A stretch of DNA of 64,000 bases from Qipengyuania vulgaris (lineage in GTDB: Bacteria; Pseudomonadota; Alphaproteobacteria; Sphingomonadales; Sphingomonadaceae): contig NZ_WTYC01000004.1 in NCBI RefSeq assembly GCF_009827325.1, positions 186,001-250,000 on the forward strand, written 5' to 3'. Below, piece by piece: positions 27,829 to 36,525 of the stretch. The position numbers were made by a program, and so were the translations under genes. Each line of letters begins with the position of its first letter. Position 1 is the first letter of the stretch. The notes beneath the pieces were generated by a model that saw only the letters and a list, made by a program, of their open reading frames with translations, did no database searches and was not told the origin of the DNA.

Positions 27829-28296
27829 TCAGCAGGCGCAGCGCCGGGGCTTTGAAGGTTTCGGCTTCGTAGTGGCGAACTCGCCTGGCGAAAGTTCCCG
27901 GTCACCATCAGAATCCGCGCCTTCAAATTTCTCGACGGTCGTCACCGCCCACTCCTCGAAAGTGAGGAGATTGTTGCTGTCCTTGTCGAGTTTGCGGAAC
28001 CCGTCGCTTCGCGAAGAAAGAATTTCGCTTCGTGTGATGCGCCAGTCGCGATTGCGATCATAGCGAAAGAAACGGCGCTGCTCCTTAGTCAGTTCGCTGG
28101 CTTCCGGCGGCGCGGGTCCCTGCATCTCACCCGGATCGGTGATTGGCAATTCATCGGAAGCTGGTGCCTCATCCGTTAACGCCATGGGATCGGGAGGTGG
28201 CGCAGCTTCTTCGACTTCGGCCCTCCCCTGCCACCAGAACAGGCCGACACCCATAACTATGAGCGTCACGAAAGAACCGGTAACGAAGGATTTCAC
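27829..28296 (-). CDS. Membrane-anchored EF-hand calcium-binding protein
   Basis: A 155-residue protein with an N-terminal hydrophobic helix (FVTGSFVTLIVMGVGLFWW) that is a signal anchor or uncleaved signal, then a proline/acid-rich linker and three EF-hand-like loops. The loops are YDRNRDWRITRSEIL, LDKDSNNLLTFEEW and ADSDGDRELSPGEF; each has aspartates at positions 1, 3 and 5 and glutamate at 12, so calcium binding is likely. The C-terminus ends in a short basic and cysteine-rich tail (KPRRCAC). Probably periplasmic. Convergent with trmFO with stops touching. No partner is apparent. Confidence 0.75.
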   Translation of the reverse strand: MKSFVTGSFVTLIVMGVGLFWWQGRAEVEEAAPPPDPMALTDEAPASDELPITDPGEMQGPAPPEASELTKEQRRFFRYDRNRDWRITRSEILSSRSDGFRKLDKDSNNLLTFEEWAVTTVEKFEGADSDGDRELSPGEFATTKPKPSKPRRCAC

Positions 28297-28333
28297 CGCA
28301 TGGCTCCCTATCTGTCCCCCGGGTTAGCCTAGT

Positions 28334-29029
28334 TTAAGTGCCGAAGATTCCAAGCCTTAGTGCAACTATCGGGCTTAACCTGTCGCCGAACAATGGCTTC
28401 CCACCACGTTTGAGTGCCCGACGAGACAACCCTCCGACAATTGCCAGCGGCCGCAGTTCGAGTGGTAATCGAGGGAGATCGGTAGTTCGGGAAAGTTCAG
28501 TCGCACCCAAGTTGGCGAGATCGGCAAGCGCCCAGATACTGCCGTGACGTCCCGCCAAGCTCGCCCATTGCGGATTACCTGATAATTCCGCGATTGCTTC
28601 AAATAGGCCAGCACGGCCTTTCATGAACGCTTCCATCGGTGCTTGTCCCCAAGGGGGATCGCCGATCAATTCCTCCCAACCGTCCACCAAGCGGATCAGG
28701 TACGCATCGTGACCGGTCCAGGTTTCGAGGAGCGATGCGAGGAGCGGGTCGGACGGCAGCGCATCGCCATCCGCTCGTTGCCGCGAAACTTCGTCACGCC
28801 ACCAGGCAAGGCGGATCTGGGCAAGCGCCGGCTCCTTTGCGGAAAGAACAATGCGAGCAAGCCGCGCATCAAATTCCATAGCGGGTTTGAGGTAAGTGCG
28901 TAATCGGGGATTTGCCGACGCCAGCACCATCGGAGCCCAATCGGCCAGTTCCTTTTCGCCGCTTTCATCCACCCCCGTGGCTTCGGGACAGTGCAACCCA
29001 CTGTCAAGCCTGTGTCGAACAGTAGCCAT
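28334..29029 (-). CDS. Squalene/phytoene synthase-like family protein
   Basis: About 231 residues from the ATG; a TTG seven codons earlier is possible. The segment LARIVLSAKEPALAQIRLAW-WRDEV and ALADLANLGATELS fit the trans-isoprenyl synthase fold as seen in the short NDUFAF6-like members. The DxxxD metal-binding pairs of true phytoene synthases are not recognisable, so catalytic activity is doubtful. In eukaryotes the related NDUFAF6 helps assemble respiratory complex I; whether that holds here is unknown. It is monocistronic, with the TadG-like gene divergent upstream. Confidence 0.65.
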   Translation of the reverse strand: MATVRHRLDSGLHCPEATGVDESGEKELADWAPMVLASANPRLRTYLKPAMEFDARLARIVLSAKEPALAQIRLAWWRDEVSRQRADGDALPSDPLLASLLETWTGHDAYLIRLVDGWEELIGDPPWGQAPMEAFMKGRAGLFEAIAELSGNPQWASLAGRHGSIWALADLANLGATELSRTTDLPRLPLELRPLAIVGGLSRRALKRGGKPLFGDRLSPIVALRLGIFGT

Positions 29030-29128
29030 CCTATACGCGGGATTAACCAATCCCGGTGCATGAAAAGTAAGGAAGCTAGTTTCTATAAGGCACGTTCGAC
29101 TCGAACCGTTTGAGGAAAGTTGGGATTT

Positions 29129-30715
29129 ATGGGCTTCACCGAATTAATGCGCCGGCTCAAAGCCGACACAAGCGGAAATGCTCTCCTGCTCGTTGCGATG
29201 GGTGCGCCGGTTCTGTTCGGCTCCGCAGGCCTCGGTGTGGACATGGCTCAGTACTACACCTGGAAACGGGAGGCGCAGTACGCGGTCGACCAGAGCGCGC
29301 TCGCTGGCGCGTGGGCTCGCGGCAACGGCGACACAGGTACGGAATATGAAACCCGGGCTCGTCAGGAATTTCATGTCAACCTTTCGGTGACTAAGGACTA
29401 TCTGCTCACTCACAACGTCGAGTTGGACGATTGGGATGGCACTGCTGACAGCAGTGTGGTGGTCGACGCCACAGTATCCGCCTCCCTCCCCTTTACCGAA
29501 CTGGTGATGGGAGATGGGATGACAATCGCGGTGAAGGCACAGGCGATCTGGCAAACTACTCAACAATTTACTGCCTGCCTATACTCCCTCGATCCCACTT
29601 CCCCCCGTACCATGTGGTTCAATGGGGGCCCGACTGTAGACGCTGCCTGCGGAGTTGGCGCGCGCTCAAATGCCGAGAACGCAATTGTCACCAACGGTAG
29701 CGGCGGTGCACAAAACATCAATTGGGTAGTAGCGGGAGGGACGATCGACGACGGGATGGGCGCATTTGCTAACGCCGAGGTTGTCGAAAATTACGCCAAT
29801 ATGGTGGACCCATGGGAAGCCCTGACCCCCCCAGACAACACGACTCCCCGGTCGATAAGTTGCGGGAAGGCGACAGCTTCGTGGCAGGCTGACGAGACAC
29901 AGTCAGATGGTGTCACGTTCAAATATTACAGAGGAAAGAACAAGAGCTCAGCGGCGTCAGCGGGCGCCATCAGTTACTCCGGTGAAGGTGCGCAAAATCC
30001 CTACACCAAGGATTACCCGACAGAGATTGCCGCATCTTTCATGAGCGAGCCCAATGATTTTTCCCAGCCGGCGGTCCACGATAATTTGAGCCAGATTGCC
30101 GGTAGTGGCCCTGACAGAATCTATATCGAGAAGATCACGACCACCAGTTTCACTTACGCCAACAAGGTCAATCTCTCTGTCAGCACCGATCTTCAGCCGG
30201 GCACCTATTCGAACTTCGACGTCGGCTGCGATCTCAACATGGCAGGGGGGGTTTATGTAATTGATGGCGGAACGCTAAAGATTAATGGGGGAGTCTCGCT
30301 TACCGGCACAGGCGTCATGTTCGTGCTAAAGAACGGCGCGGGCATCGACATCAATGGTGGCGGAGGCCTTTATCTCACACCCATGACGACGACTGAGTTA
30401 ATCGCCGTAGGCGTCTCATCTGACGATGCCGAGCGTATGGAAGATATGCTGATCTTCGAAGACCCGGAATCGCAGGGCAGTTCTGGCAGCAAGATCACCG
30501 GAAATTCGGGACTCGATCTCAACGGAATCATCTACATGCCAAATAGCGATCTCAAGATTGCAGGCACGCCGAATGCGTCGTCAGAGTGCATGATGATTGC
30601 CACGAAAACTCTACAGGTCAGCGGTACAGCAGACCTCACAACTTTGTGTCCCGCCGGCAAGTCCCACGATATCGTGGTCGGCGAAGGTGGTACCCGGGTG
30701 AGGTTGGTCTCGTGA
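29129..30715 (+). CDS. TadG-like pilus-assembly/secreted protein
   Basis: About 528 residues. The N-terminus DTSGNALLLVAMGAPVLFGS with AGLGVDMAQYYTWKREAQYAVDQSALAGA is the TadE/TadG (Flp pilus-assembly) signature: a pilin-like membrane segment followed by the D-to-A helix region. The rest is a large extracytoplasmic domain rich in G, N, T and S with repeating strands near residues 370-420 (INGGVSLTGTGVMFVLKNG), suggesting a beta-helix. The ATG has GAGGAAAG upstream; a TTG three codons earlier is less likely. It overlaps the next TadE-type gene (GTGA). No TadA/B/C genes are nearby, so this is an orphan set. Confidence 0.78.
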   Translation: MGFTELMRRLKADTSGNALLLVAMGAPVLFGSAGLGVDMAQYYTWKREAQYAVDQSALAGAWARGNGDTGTEYETRARQEFHVNLSVTKDYLLTHNVELDDWDGTADSSVVVDATVSASLPFTELVMGDGMTIAVKAQAIWQTTQQFTACLYSLDPTSPRTMWFNGGPTVDAACGVGARSNAENAIVTNGSGGAQNINWVVAGGTIDDGMGAFANAEVVENYANMVDPWEALTPPDNTTPRSISCGKATASWQADETQSDGVTFKYYRGKNKSSAASAGAISYSGEGAQNPYTKDYPTEIAASFMSEPNDFSQPAVHDNLSQIAGSGPDRIYIEKITTTSFTYANKVNLSVSTDLQPGTYSNFDVGCDLNMAGGVYVIDGGTLKINGGVSLTGTGVMFVLKNGAGIDINGGGGLYLTPMTTTELIAVGVSSDDAERMEDMLIFEDPESQGSSGSKITGNSGLDLNGIIYMPNSDLKIAGTPNASSECMMIATKTLQVSGTADLTTLCPAGKSHDIVVGEGGTRVRLVS

Positions 30716-31173
30716 CCCGGATTCTCGGAAAGCTCGACGCCCTTGGAGGGGACCGGAACGGGTCGATGGTTATAGAGACAGCAATCGTCCTACCGGTTTT
30801 GATCATGCTCTGTCTCGGCGGGTTCGAGGTCAGTCGACTTGTATCCCGAAATAACGAATTGCAAATCGCTGTGGCAGAAGCGGGCTCCATCGTGCTTGCT
30901 AGCCTCCCAGAAGAACAAAGCGATATCGATAAACTGGAAGAAATTATCGAAACTTCGACAGGTCTGCCTCCTGATAAAGTCACGCTCGCCAAGAAGTATC
31001 GGTGCAACTCCGACGCTTCTCTTGTTGTGGATATAACCACCTGCCCCACTGGCGCGGTTATCTCCGAGTTTGTCGAAATAGAAATTGCCGATTGGTACAC
31101 ACCAATTTGGACGGATTTCGGCGTTGGGCAGACGGTTAATTACGACCTTACGCGGCGGGTTCAGATATCATGA
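30712..31173 (+). CDS. TadE-like protein (pseudopilin)
   Basis: A 153-residue protein starting at a GTG that overlaps the TadG-like stop. The N-terminal region DRNGSMVIETAIVLPVLIML with CLGGFEVSR is the TadE hallmark: a glutamate at position 5 of a class IV prepilin-like hydrophobic segment. The remainder is a short periplasmic domain with one or two possible disulfides (YRCNSDAS, TTCPTG). Minor pseudopilins of this kind support Flp/Tad pili, but without an ATPase here the assembly machinery must be elsewhere. Overlaps the next gene by four bases. Confidence 0.75.
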   Translation: MTRILGKLDALGGDRNGSMVIETAIVLPVLIMLCLGGFEVSRLVSRNNELQIAVAEAGSIVLASLPEEQSDIDKLEEIIETSTGLPPDKVTLAKKYRCNSDASLVVDITTCPTGAVISEFVEIEIADWYTPIWTDFGVGQTVNYDLTRRVQIS

Positions 31174-31607
31174 GAAAAGATCTGTTCTGGCGAACCCTTC
31201 GAGCTGACAAACGCGGGGCGACTATTATCGAATTTGCCCTCCTGGCGCCGGTGGTGCTCGGACTTTTCTTCGCTGCCATCCAGATCGGGGTCAGCATGCA
31301 GGCTCACAATTCACTGCGTGGCATCGCTTCCGATACAGCGCGCTTTGCCGTGATTGAATATATGCGGCAAAACGAGATTAGCGATAACGCGATCCAGACC
31401 AAAGCGGTCGCGATTGCGCAATCTTCACCTTACTTGCTGAACGACAGCATCGACGTGACGGTCACGCCGGTAGTCAACCCTAGGGTCCACGGAACCCACG
31501 AGAAGACGATGACCCTAACGTATACGCCGCCGAACGTGATGCCGTTCTTCGATTTTACCAGCAAGCAAATGACCTTTTCGCGCCCGATTTTCGTCATCGA
31601 CGAATAA
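31170..31607 (+). CDS. TadE-like protein (pseudopilin), second copy
   Basis: A 145-residue relative of the preceding gene with the same layout: RADKRGATIIEFALLAPVVL followed by GLFFAAIQIGVSMQAHN, then a short extracytoplasmic domain. The E in IIEFALLAPV is the conserved prepilin-like glutamate. The three genes TadG-TadE-TadE form one overlapping operon. The gene ends 55 bases before the convergent pdhB stop; no clear hairpin terminator was seen in that gap. Confidence 0.78.
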   Translation: MRKDLFWRTLRADKRGATIIEFALLAPVVLGLFFAAIQIGVSMQAHNSLRGIASDTARFAVIEYMRQNEISDNAIQTKAVAIAQSSPYLLNDSIDVTVTPVVNPRVHGTHEKTMTLTYTPPNVMPFFDFTSKQMTFSRPIFVIDE

Positions 31608-31662
31608 CGAACGCAGTCGATCAACAGCCTGCCGCCGATTCGCTTGCGGAGGGCTTATCGCA

Positions 31663-33042
31663 TCAATCCCGGTAGCAAACCTTCTTCGCCGCCTTGACGA
31701 TTTTCGGCGTGTCGATCAGCGCCAACTTCTCAAGGTTCGCAGCATAAGGAAGCGGCACGTCCTCGTCGCACACACGGGTAACCGGTGCATCTAGATGGTC
31801 GAAACCTTCCTCCATGCAGATTGCCACTATTTCCGATGCGATCGAGCACGTTGGCCAACCTTCCTCGGCGATGACGAGGCGATTGGTCTTCTTGAGGCTC
31901 TCCAGCACGGTCTCCTTGTCGAGAGGACGTAGCGTGCGCAGATCGATCACTTCGGCATCAATGCCTTCGTCGGCCAGTTCCGCGGCTGCTTTCAGTGCGA
32001 GTCCGACAGCGATTGAGTAAGAGACGATCGTCACGTCCGAACCTTCTCGCACGATCCTCGCCTTGCCGATCGGAAGGACATGGTCGTCCAGTTCGGGCAA
32101 TTCGAAGCTGCGACCGTAGACCAGCTCGTTCTCAAGGAAGACGACGGGGTCCTCGCACCGGATCGCGGCCTTCAGCAGGCCCTTGGCGTCCGAGGCGTCA
32201 TAAGGTGCGATGACGATCAGGCCAGGGACGCTGGCGTACCAGGGGCCGTAGTTCTGGCTGTGCTGTGCGCCGACGCGGCTCGCGGCGGCATTGGGGCCGC
32301 GGAATACGACCGGGCAGCGCATCTGGCCGCCAGACATGTAATTGGTCTTGGCTGCCGAGTTGATGATGTGATCGATCGCCTGCATCGCGAAGTTGAAGGT
32401 CATGAACTCCACGATCGGTCTCAGTCCGCCCATGGCAGCGCCCGTTCCGATGCCGGCGAAACCATATTCGGTGATCGGCGTATCGATCACGCGCTTCGGA
32501 CCGAACTCATCGAGCAGACCTTGCGTCACCTTGTAGGCGCCCTGATACTGGGCGACTTCCTCGCCCATTACGAAGACGCGTTCATCGCGACGCATTTCCT
32601 CGGCCATGGCATCGCGAAGGGCTTCGCGCACAGTAACGGTCGCCATGTTGGTTCCGTGCGGAACTTCGGGGTCTGTCGCGCCGGATTTTTTCGCCGGCTT
32701 GGTGATTTCGGCCTCGGACGATTCCCGGCCTACGTCCTTGCCTTCTCCGGAAGCATCATTGGTCGCGAGAGTTTCTGCGGTAATATCGGAAGCGTCTTCA
32801 TCCTCGCCCGCCAGCATCGCGATGATTGTTCCTACGGCCACGTTCTCGGCGCCCTCGGGCACAAGGATTTTACTCAGCGTACCCTCGTCGACAGCTTCGA
32901 ATTCCATCGTCGCCTTGTCGGTTTCGATTTCCGCGATGATGTCGCCGGCGGTGATCTCATCACCTTCCTGCTTGAGCCACTTGGCGAGCGTGCCTTCTTC
33001 CATAGTAGGCGAAAGCGCGGGCATCTTGATTTCGATAGCCAT
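31663..33042 (-). CDS. pdhB: Pyruvate dehydrogenase E1 beta subunit with lipoyl domain
   Basis: The E1 beta chain decarboxylates pyruvate with TPP in the PDH complex. It has an extra N-terminal lipoyl domain (residues 1-80) with the modified lysine in [13 protein letters not shown], then a linker rich in acidic residues (about 80-135), then the transketolase-like beta domain from about residue 136. That domain has [30 protein letters not shown] and [12 protein letters not shown]. 459 residues. A lipoylated E1 beta is typical of alphaproteobacteria. It follows pdhA by 3 bases. The aceF-type E2 and E3 genes are not in this window. Confidence 0.95.
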   Translation of the reverse strand: MAIEIKMPALSPTMEEGTLAKWLKQEGDEITAGDIIAEIETDKATMEFEAVDEGTLSKILVPEGAENVAVGTIIAMLAGEDEDASDITAETLATNDASGEGKDVGRESSEAEITKPAKKSGATDPEVPHGTNMATVTVREALRDAMAEEMRRDERVFVMGEEVAQYQGAYKVTQGLLDEFGPKRVIDTPITEYGFAGIGTGAAMGGLRPIVEFMTFNFAMQAIDHIINSAAKTNYMSGGQMRCPVVFRGPNAAASRVGAQHSQNYGPWYASVPGLIVIAPYDASDAKGLLKAAIRCEDPVVFLENELVYGRSFELPELDDHVLPIGKARIVREGSDVTIVSYSIAVGLALKAAAELADEGIDAEVIDLRTLRPLDKETVLESLKKTNRLVIAEEGWPTCSIASEIVAICMEEGFDHLDAPVTRVCDEDVPLPYAANLEKLALIDTPKIVKAAKKVCYRD

Positions 33043-33045
33043 GAC

Positions 33046-34116
33046 TCAATACTCCTCCACCAACACGTCCGTGTAGAGTTCGGACGCCTCGGGCTCGGGA
33101 GAATTCTCCGCAAAGTCGGCCGCTTCGCTGACGACCTTGCGAATGTCCTTGTCGATGGCTTTCAACTCGTCCTCGCTATTGCCCTGCTCGATCAGGATCT
33201 TCTTCAGGCCCTCGATCGGATCCTTGTGGTCCTTCATGTCCTGCACTTCTTCGCGCGTCCGATACTTTGCCGGGTCGGACATGGAGTGCCCGCGATAGCG
33301 ATAGGTTTCGCATTCCATCAGGACCGGCCCCCTACCCTCGCGCACATGCTTGAAGGCAATCTCGGCGGCTTGGCGCACCTCGAGCACATCCATGCCATTC
33401 ACCTTCATGCCGGGGATGCGGAATGCCGTGCCTCGGCGGTAGAACTCCGTCTCTGCACTGGAGCGCCCGACTGCCGTACCCATGGCGTACTGGTTGTTCT
33501 CGACCACGAACACGATCGGCAGCTTCCACAAGGACGCCATATTGAACGTTTCGTACACCTGACCTTGGTTTGCCGCACCGTCGCCGAAATAGGCCAGGCA
33601 CAAACCGCCATCCTCGTTATACTGATGCGCCAGCGCGAGCCCGCCTCCGAGCGCGACCTGAGCGCCAACAATGCCGTGGCCACCATAGAATTTATGCTCG
33701 GTCGAGAACATGTGCATCGACCCGCCCTTACCTTTCGAAATCCCAGCCTCGCGACCGGTGAGTTCGGCCATGATGACTTTCGGATCGATGCCATAGGCAA
33801 GCATGTGGCCGTGATCACGATAGCCGGTGATCACGCTGTCCTTGTCACCATCGAGTGCCGACTGCAGGCCGATCGCGACCGCTTCCTGACCGATGTAGAG
33901 GTGACAGAAGCCCCCGATCAGCCCTAGGCCATAAAGCTGCCCGGCACGCTCTTCGAACCGGCGAATAAGCAGCATCTGCTCGTAGAACTGCCGCAGTTGC
34001 TCGGACGATGCATCATAGCGCTTCGACTTTTCGAACTCTTTCTGGAGCGAGTGCAGCGCAAATTCCGGGTTTTCCGCGGGGCTTTGCGGCGTCTTGTTCT
34101 TGGGGGGCTTGGCCAA
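33046..34116 (-). CDS. pdhA: Pyruvate dehydrogenase E1 alpha subunit
   Basis: TPP-binding alpha chain of E1. Motifs: GLIGGFCHLYIGQEA, YRDHGHMLAYG, GKGGSMHMF, the TPP-motif GDGAANQGQVYETFNMA, and the phosphorylation-loop-like YRYRGHSMSDPAKYRT. 356 residues with a lysine/proline-rich N-terminal tail. The start used is TTG with AAGGGA eight bases upstream; no in-frame ATG is available nearby. The operon runs ftsB-pdhA-pdhB, the usual order in sphingomonads. The 135-base gap upstream likely holds a promoter. Confidence 0.95.
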   Translation of the reverse strand: MAKPPKNKTPQSPAENPEFALHSLQKEFEKSKRYDASSEQLRQFYEQMLLIRRFEERAGQLYGLGLIGGFCHLYIGQEAVAIGLQSALDGDKDSVITGYRDHGHMLAYGIDPKVIMAELTGREAGISKGKGGSMHMFSTEHKFYGGHGIVGAQVALGGGLALAHQYNEDGGLCLAYFGDGAANQGQVYETFNMASLWKLPIVFVVENNQYAMGTAVGRSSAETEFYRRGTAFRIPGMKVNGMDVLEVRQAAEIAFKHVREGRGPVLMECETYRYRGHSMSDPAKYRTREEVQDMKDHKDPIEGLKKILIEQGNSEDELKAIDKDIRKVVSEAADFAENSPEPEASELYTDVLVEEY

Positions 34117-34251
34117 AACAATTGTCCCTTGTTCTTCCGGGGAGGAATGGTGTTGCGCCTATAGGCACAGCCTTAAGGGCAGCGCAACGGTGCGTGTGGC
34201 TTGCATACGAAAACCTTACGGAACCGCAGGGTTACACCCCAGTGCAGGACA

Positions 34252-34566
34252 TCAGTCGTCGAGTTTGATGACGACTTCGTCGGGATGAACGACGTTGAGC
34301 TGGCTGCGCAAAAGTTCGCCCACCATATCCGGATCCGCATGGTCGGGATGGAGTAGCGCTACCTTGTTCTTCAGCGCAGCGCGCTCTTCCTGCAAAGCGG
34401 CAAGCTGGGCTTCGCGCTGGTCGAGCAGACGGAGGTTTTCACTCCACGCGAGTAGTCCCGAGGGGCCGGCAACCGCAAGACCGCCTATAATGAGCAGCAC
34501 GGCAAGCGCCGCATTTTGCGCCGCCTTTTGCTTCCGGATTACGTCGAATCTGCTTGCCCGCCTCAT
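34252..34566 (-). CDS. FtsB/DivIC-like septum formation initiator
   Basis: A 104-residue bitopic membrane protein: a basic cytoplasmic N-terminus (MRRASRFDVIRKQK), one membrane helix (NAALAVLLIIGGLAVAGP), then a periplasmic coiled coil (RLLDQREAQLAALQEERAAL) and a short tail. This matches the FtsB/DivIC family that links FtsL and FtsQ at the division site. The surrounding frame runs open far upstream across the antisense of hpd, but only this C-terminal part has the family signature. A GTG three codons upstream is an alternative start. Located upstream of pdhA on the same strand, a common arrangement. Confidence 0.85.
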   Translation of the reverse strand: MRRASRFDVIRKQKAAQNAALAVLLIIGGLAVAGPSGLLAWSENLRLLDQREAQLAALQEERAALKNKVALLHPDHADPDMVGELLRSQLNVVHPDEVVIKLDD

Positions 34567-34691
34567 GGTGCGCACAGAATCACAGTTAACCTTTCGTGGC
34601 AAGCGGAATTCGCGTGGAATCCGGCGGTTAGCGGTCAACTGAGGGCCCAATCGAGCGTTGGAACCCCGCCCCTTCCCGATCCGTTGCAATC

Positions 34692-34734
34692 TTGACAATG
34701 CGAGCCAAAACCCGTAACTGGTTTCTATTGAAAC
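34692..34734 (+). promoter_or_regulatory. Probable hpd promoter with adjacent inverted repeat
   Basis: TTGACA (34692-34697), 17 bases, then TAACTG (34715-34720) form a fair sigma-70 promoter 38 bases before the hpd ATG. Directly after the -10 box is GTTTC-TATT-GAAAC (34721-34734), an inverted repeat placed over the expected transcription start, where a repressor could block initiation. Element positions are seen; function is inferred. Confidence 0.55.
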
Positions 34735-34758
34735 TAATTTGCCAAACAGAGGATGCCC

Positions 34759-35880
34759 ATGTCTGACCTTTTCGAAAATCCCATCGGTCTCGACGGCTTC
34801 GAATTCGTCGAATTCTGTGCCCCCGAGCGAGGTGTGGTTGAACCGGTTTTCGAAGCCATGGGTTTCATAAATGTTGCTAGGCATCGCTCCAAGGACGTTC
34901 ACCTGTTGCGTCAGGGCGGGATCAACCTCATCATCAATTACGAGCCACGTAGCGCGGCTTGGTACTTTGCCCGCGAGCATGGCCCCTCCGCCTGCGGGAT
35001 GGGTTTCCGCGTACGCGACGCGAAGAAGGCTTATGAGGAACTCCTGGAACGCGGTGCTGAACCTGTCGTCGTCGACACGGGCCCGATGGAGATCCGCATC
35101 CCCGCCATCCGCGGGATCGGCGGGGCGATCGTCTATCTCATAGACCGCTATTCCGACCAAGGTGGTGAAGGATTGTCGATCTATGACATCGATTTCGAGT
35201 ATCTTGACGGAGTGGAGAAATTCCCGGTCGGCGCGGGCTTCAACGTGATCGATCACCTTACGCACAACGTCTACAATGGCCGCATGAAGTATTGGGCGGA
35301 CTATTACGAAACGCTCTTCAACTTCCGCGAAATCCGCTTCTTCGACATCAAGGGCGAGTATACCGGTCTTACCTCCAAGGCGCTGACAGCGCCCGATGGC
35401 AAGATCCGCATCCCGCTCAACGAGGAAGGTGAAGGCGGAAAGGGCCAGATCGAGGAGTTCCTCAAGGAGTTCAACGGCGAAGGCATTCAGCACATTGCGC
35501 TAATCTGCGATGACCTTGTCGGTTGCTGGGACAACCTCAAGGAACTGGGTGTGCCTTTCATGACCGCGCCGCCCGAGACCTATTACGAAATGCTGGCCGA
35601 ACGCCTGCCCGATCATGGCGAAGACGTCGATCAGCTGAAGATGCGCGGCATCCTGCTCGACGGAACAACCGAAGGTGGCCAGCCCCGCCTCCTGCTCCAG
35701 ATCTTTGCCGAAGCCCAGGTGGGCCCGGTGTTCTTCGAGTTCATCCAGCGCAAGGGCGATGAAGGCTTCGGCGAAGGCAATTTTAAGGCGCTGTTCGAAA
35801 GCATGGAGCGTGACCAGATCAAGCGCGGCGCTCTCAGCGTCGAGGATGCCAAGTCGGTCGAGACGGAGCCTGCGGAATGA
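34759..35880 (+). CDS. hpd: 4-hydroxyphenylpyruvate dioxygenase
   Basis: Fe(II) enzyme converting 4-hydroxyphenylpyruvate to homogentisate in tyrosine degradation. Two VOC domains are visible. The C-terminal one carries the iron ligands H166 (NVIDHLTHN), H245 (GIQHIALIC) and E327 (VFFEFIQR). 373 residues. The second of two close ATGs is chosen because AGAGG lies 6 bases before it. The next gene, another VOC protein, overlaps by four bases. Homogentisate dioxygenase and fumarylacetoacetase genes are not in the window. Confidence 0.95.
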   Translation: MSDLFENPIGLDGFEFVEFCAPERGVVEPVFEAMGFINVARHRSKDVHLLRQGGINLIINYEPRSAAWYFAREHGPSACGMGFRVRDAKKAYEELLERGAEPVVVDTGPMEIRIPAIRGIGGAIVYLIDRYSDQGGEGLSIYDIDFEYLDGVEKFPVGAGFNVIDHLTHNVYNGRMKYWADYYETLFNFREIRFFDIKGEYTGLTSKALTAPDGKIRIPLNEEGEGGKGQIEEFLKEFNGEGIQHIALICDDLVGCWDNLKELGVPFMTAPPETYYEMLAERLPDHGEDVDQLKMRGILLDGTTEGGQPRLLLQIFAEAQVGPVFFEFIQRKGDEGFGEGNFKALFESMERDQIKRGALSVEDAKSVETEPAE

Positions 35881-36449
35881 ACGATGTAAGCAGTCATCCC
35901 ATCAAACTGGGCGGTGTTCACCACGCGGCTTATCGCTGCAAGGATGCCAAAGAAACTGTCGAATGGTACGGCAAGGTACTGGGCATGGATTACACCACCG
36001 CCTTTGCCGAAGATCACGTTCCTTCGACCGGTGAGTATGACCCCTACATGCACGTCTTTCTCGACGCGGGTAACGGGAACATCCTCGCTTTCTTCGAGCT
36101 GCCGAACCAGAAAGACATGGGCCGCGACGAGAACACGCCCGCGTGGGTCCAGCATCTCGCTTTCAGGGTAGTTAGCGAGGACGAACTCCAAGCTGCAAAA
36201 GAGCATGTTGAGAGCCTTGGCATTGAGGTACTGGGGCCGACCCATCACGGCATTTTCAAGTCGATCTACTTTTTCGATCCCAACGGCCACCGCGTCGAAC
36301 TGGCGACCGACATCGGCACAGACGAACAATATGCCGAACTGAAGCGTGTCGCCCCGTTGATGCTCGACGAATGGAGCGAGACCAAGAAGGCTCCGCGGCA
36401 TGCTGACTGGCTGCATGAACTTGCCCGCAAGGAACACAAGAACGGTTAA
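35877..36449 (+). CDS. VOC family dioxygenase-like protein coupled to hpd
   Basis: A 190-residue single-VOC-domain protein. Possible metal ligands follow the family pattern: histidine in [10 protein letters not shown], histidine in WVQHLAFRV and glutamate in GHRVELATD. The C-terminal 50 residues ([12 protein letters not shown] to KEHKNG) are an added helical tail. The ATGA overlap with hpd implies coupled expression and a role in tyrosine catabolism or its by-products, but the reaction is not known to me. It could be a ring-cleaving dioxygenase or glyoxalase-like enzyme. Confidence 0.78.
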   Translation: MNDVSSHPIKLGGVHHAAYRCKDAKETVEWYGKVLGMDYTTAFAEDHVPSTGEYDPYMHVFLDAGNGNILAFFELPNQKDMGRDENTPAWVQHLAFRVVSEDELQAAKEHVESLGIEVLGPTHHGIFKSIYFFDPNGHRVELATDIGTDEQYAELKRVAPLMLDEWSETKKAPRHADWLHELARKEHKNG

Positions 36450-36525
36450 TCTCCGCTAAGGCCGAATTTCCGCCATTTAGGAACCTGCTGCGGTGCATAA
36501 CGTTGGCCCGCAAAGGGAGCCTGCC

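Noticed and set aside
32080-33927. A 615-codon plus-strand frame opposite pdhB and pdhA
   Set aside because: It is antisense to two strongly supported genes, has no recognisable domain and has the His/Arg-rich composition of a GC-driven shadow frame.
34567-35493. The long N-terminal extension of the FtsB-like frame across hpd
   Set aside because: It is antisense to hpd and only the last 104 residues carry the membrane helix and coiled coil of the family.
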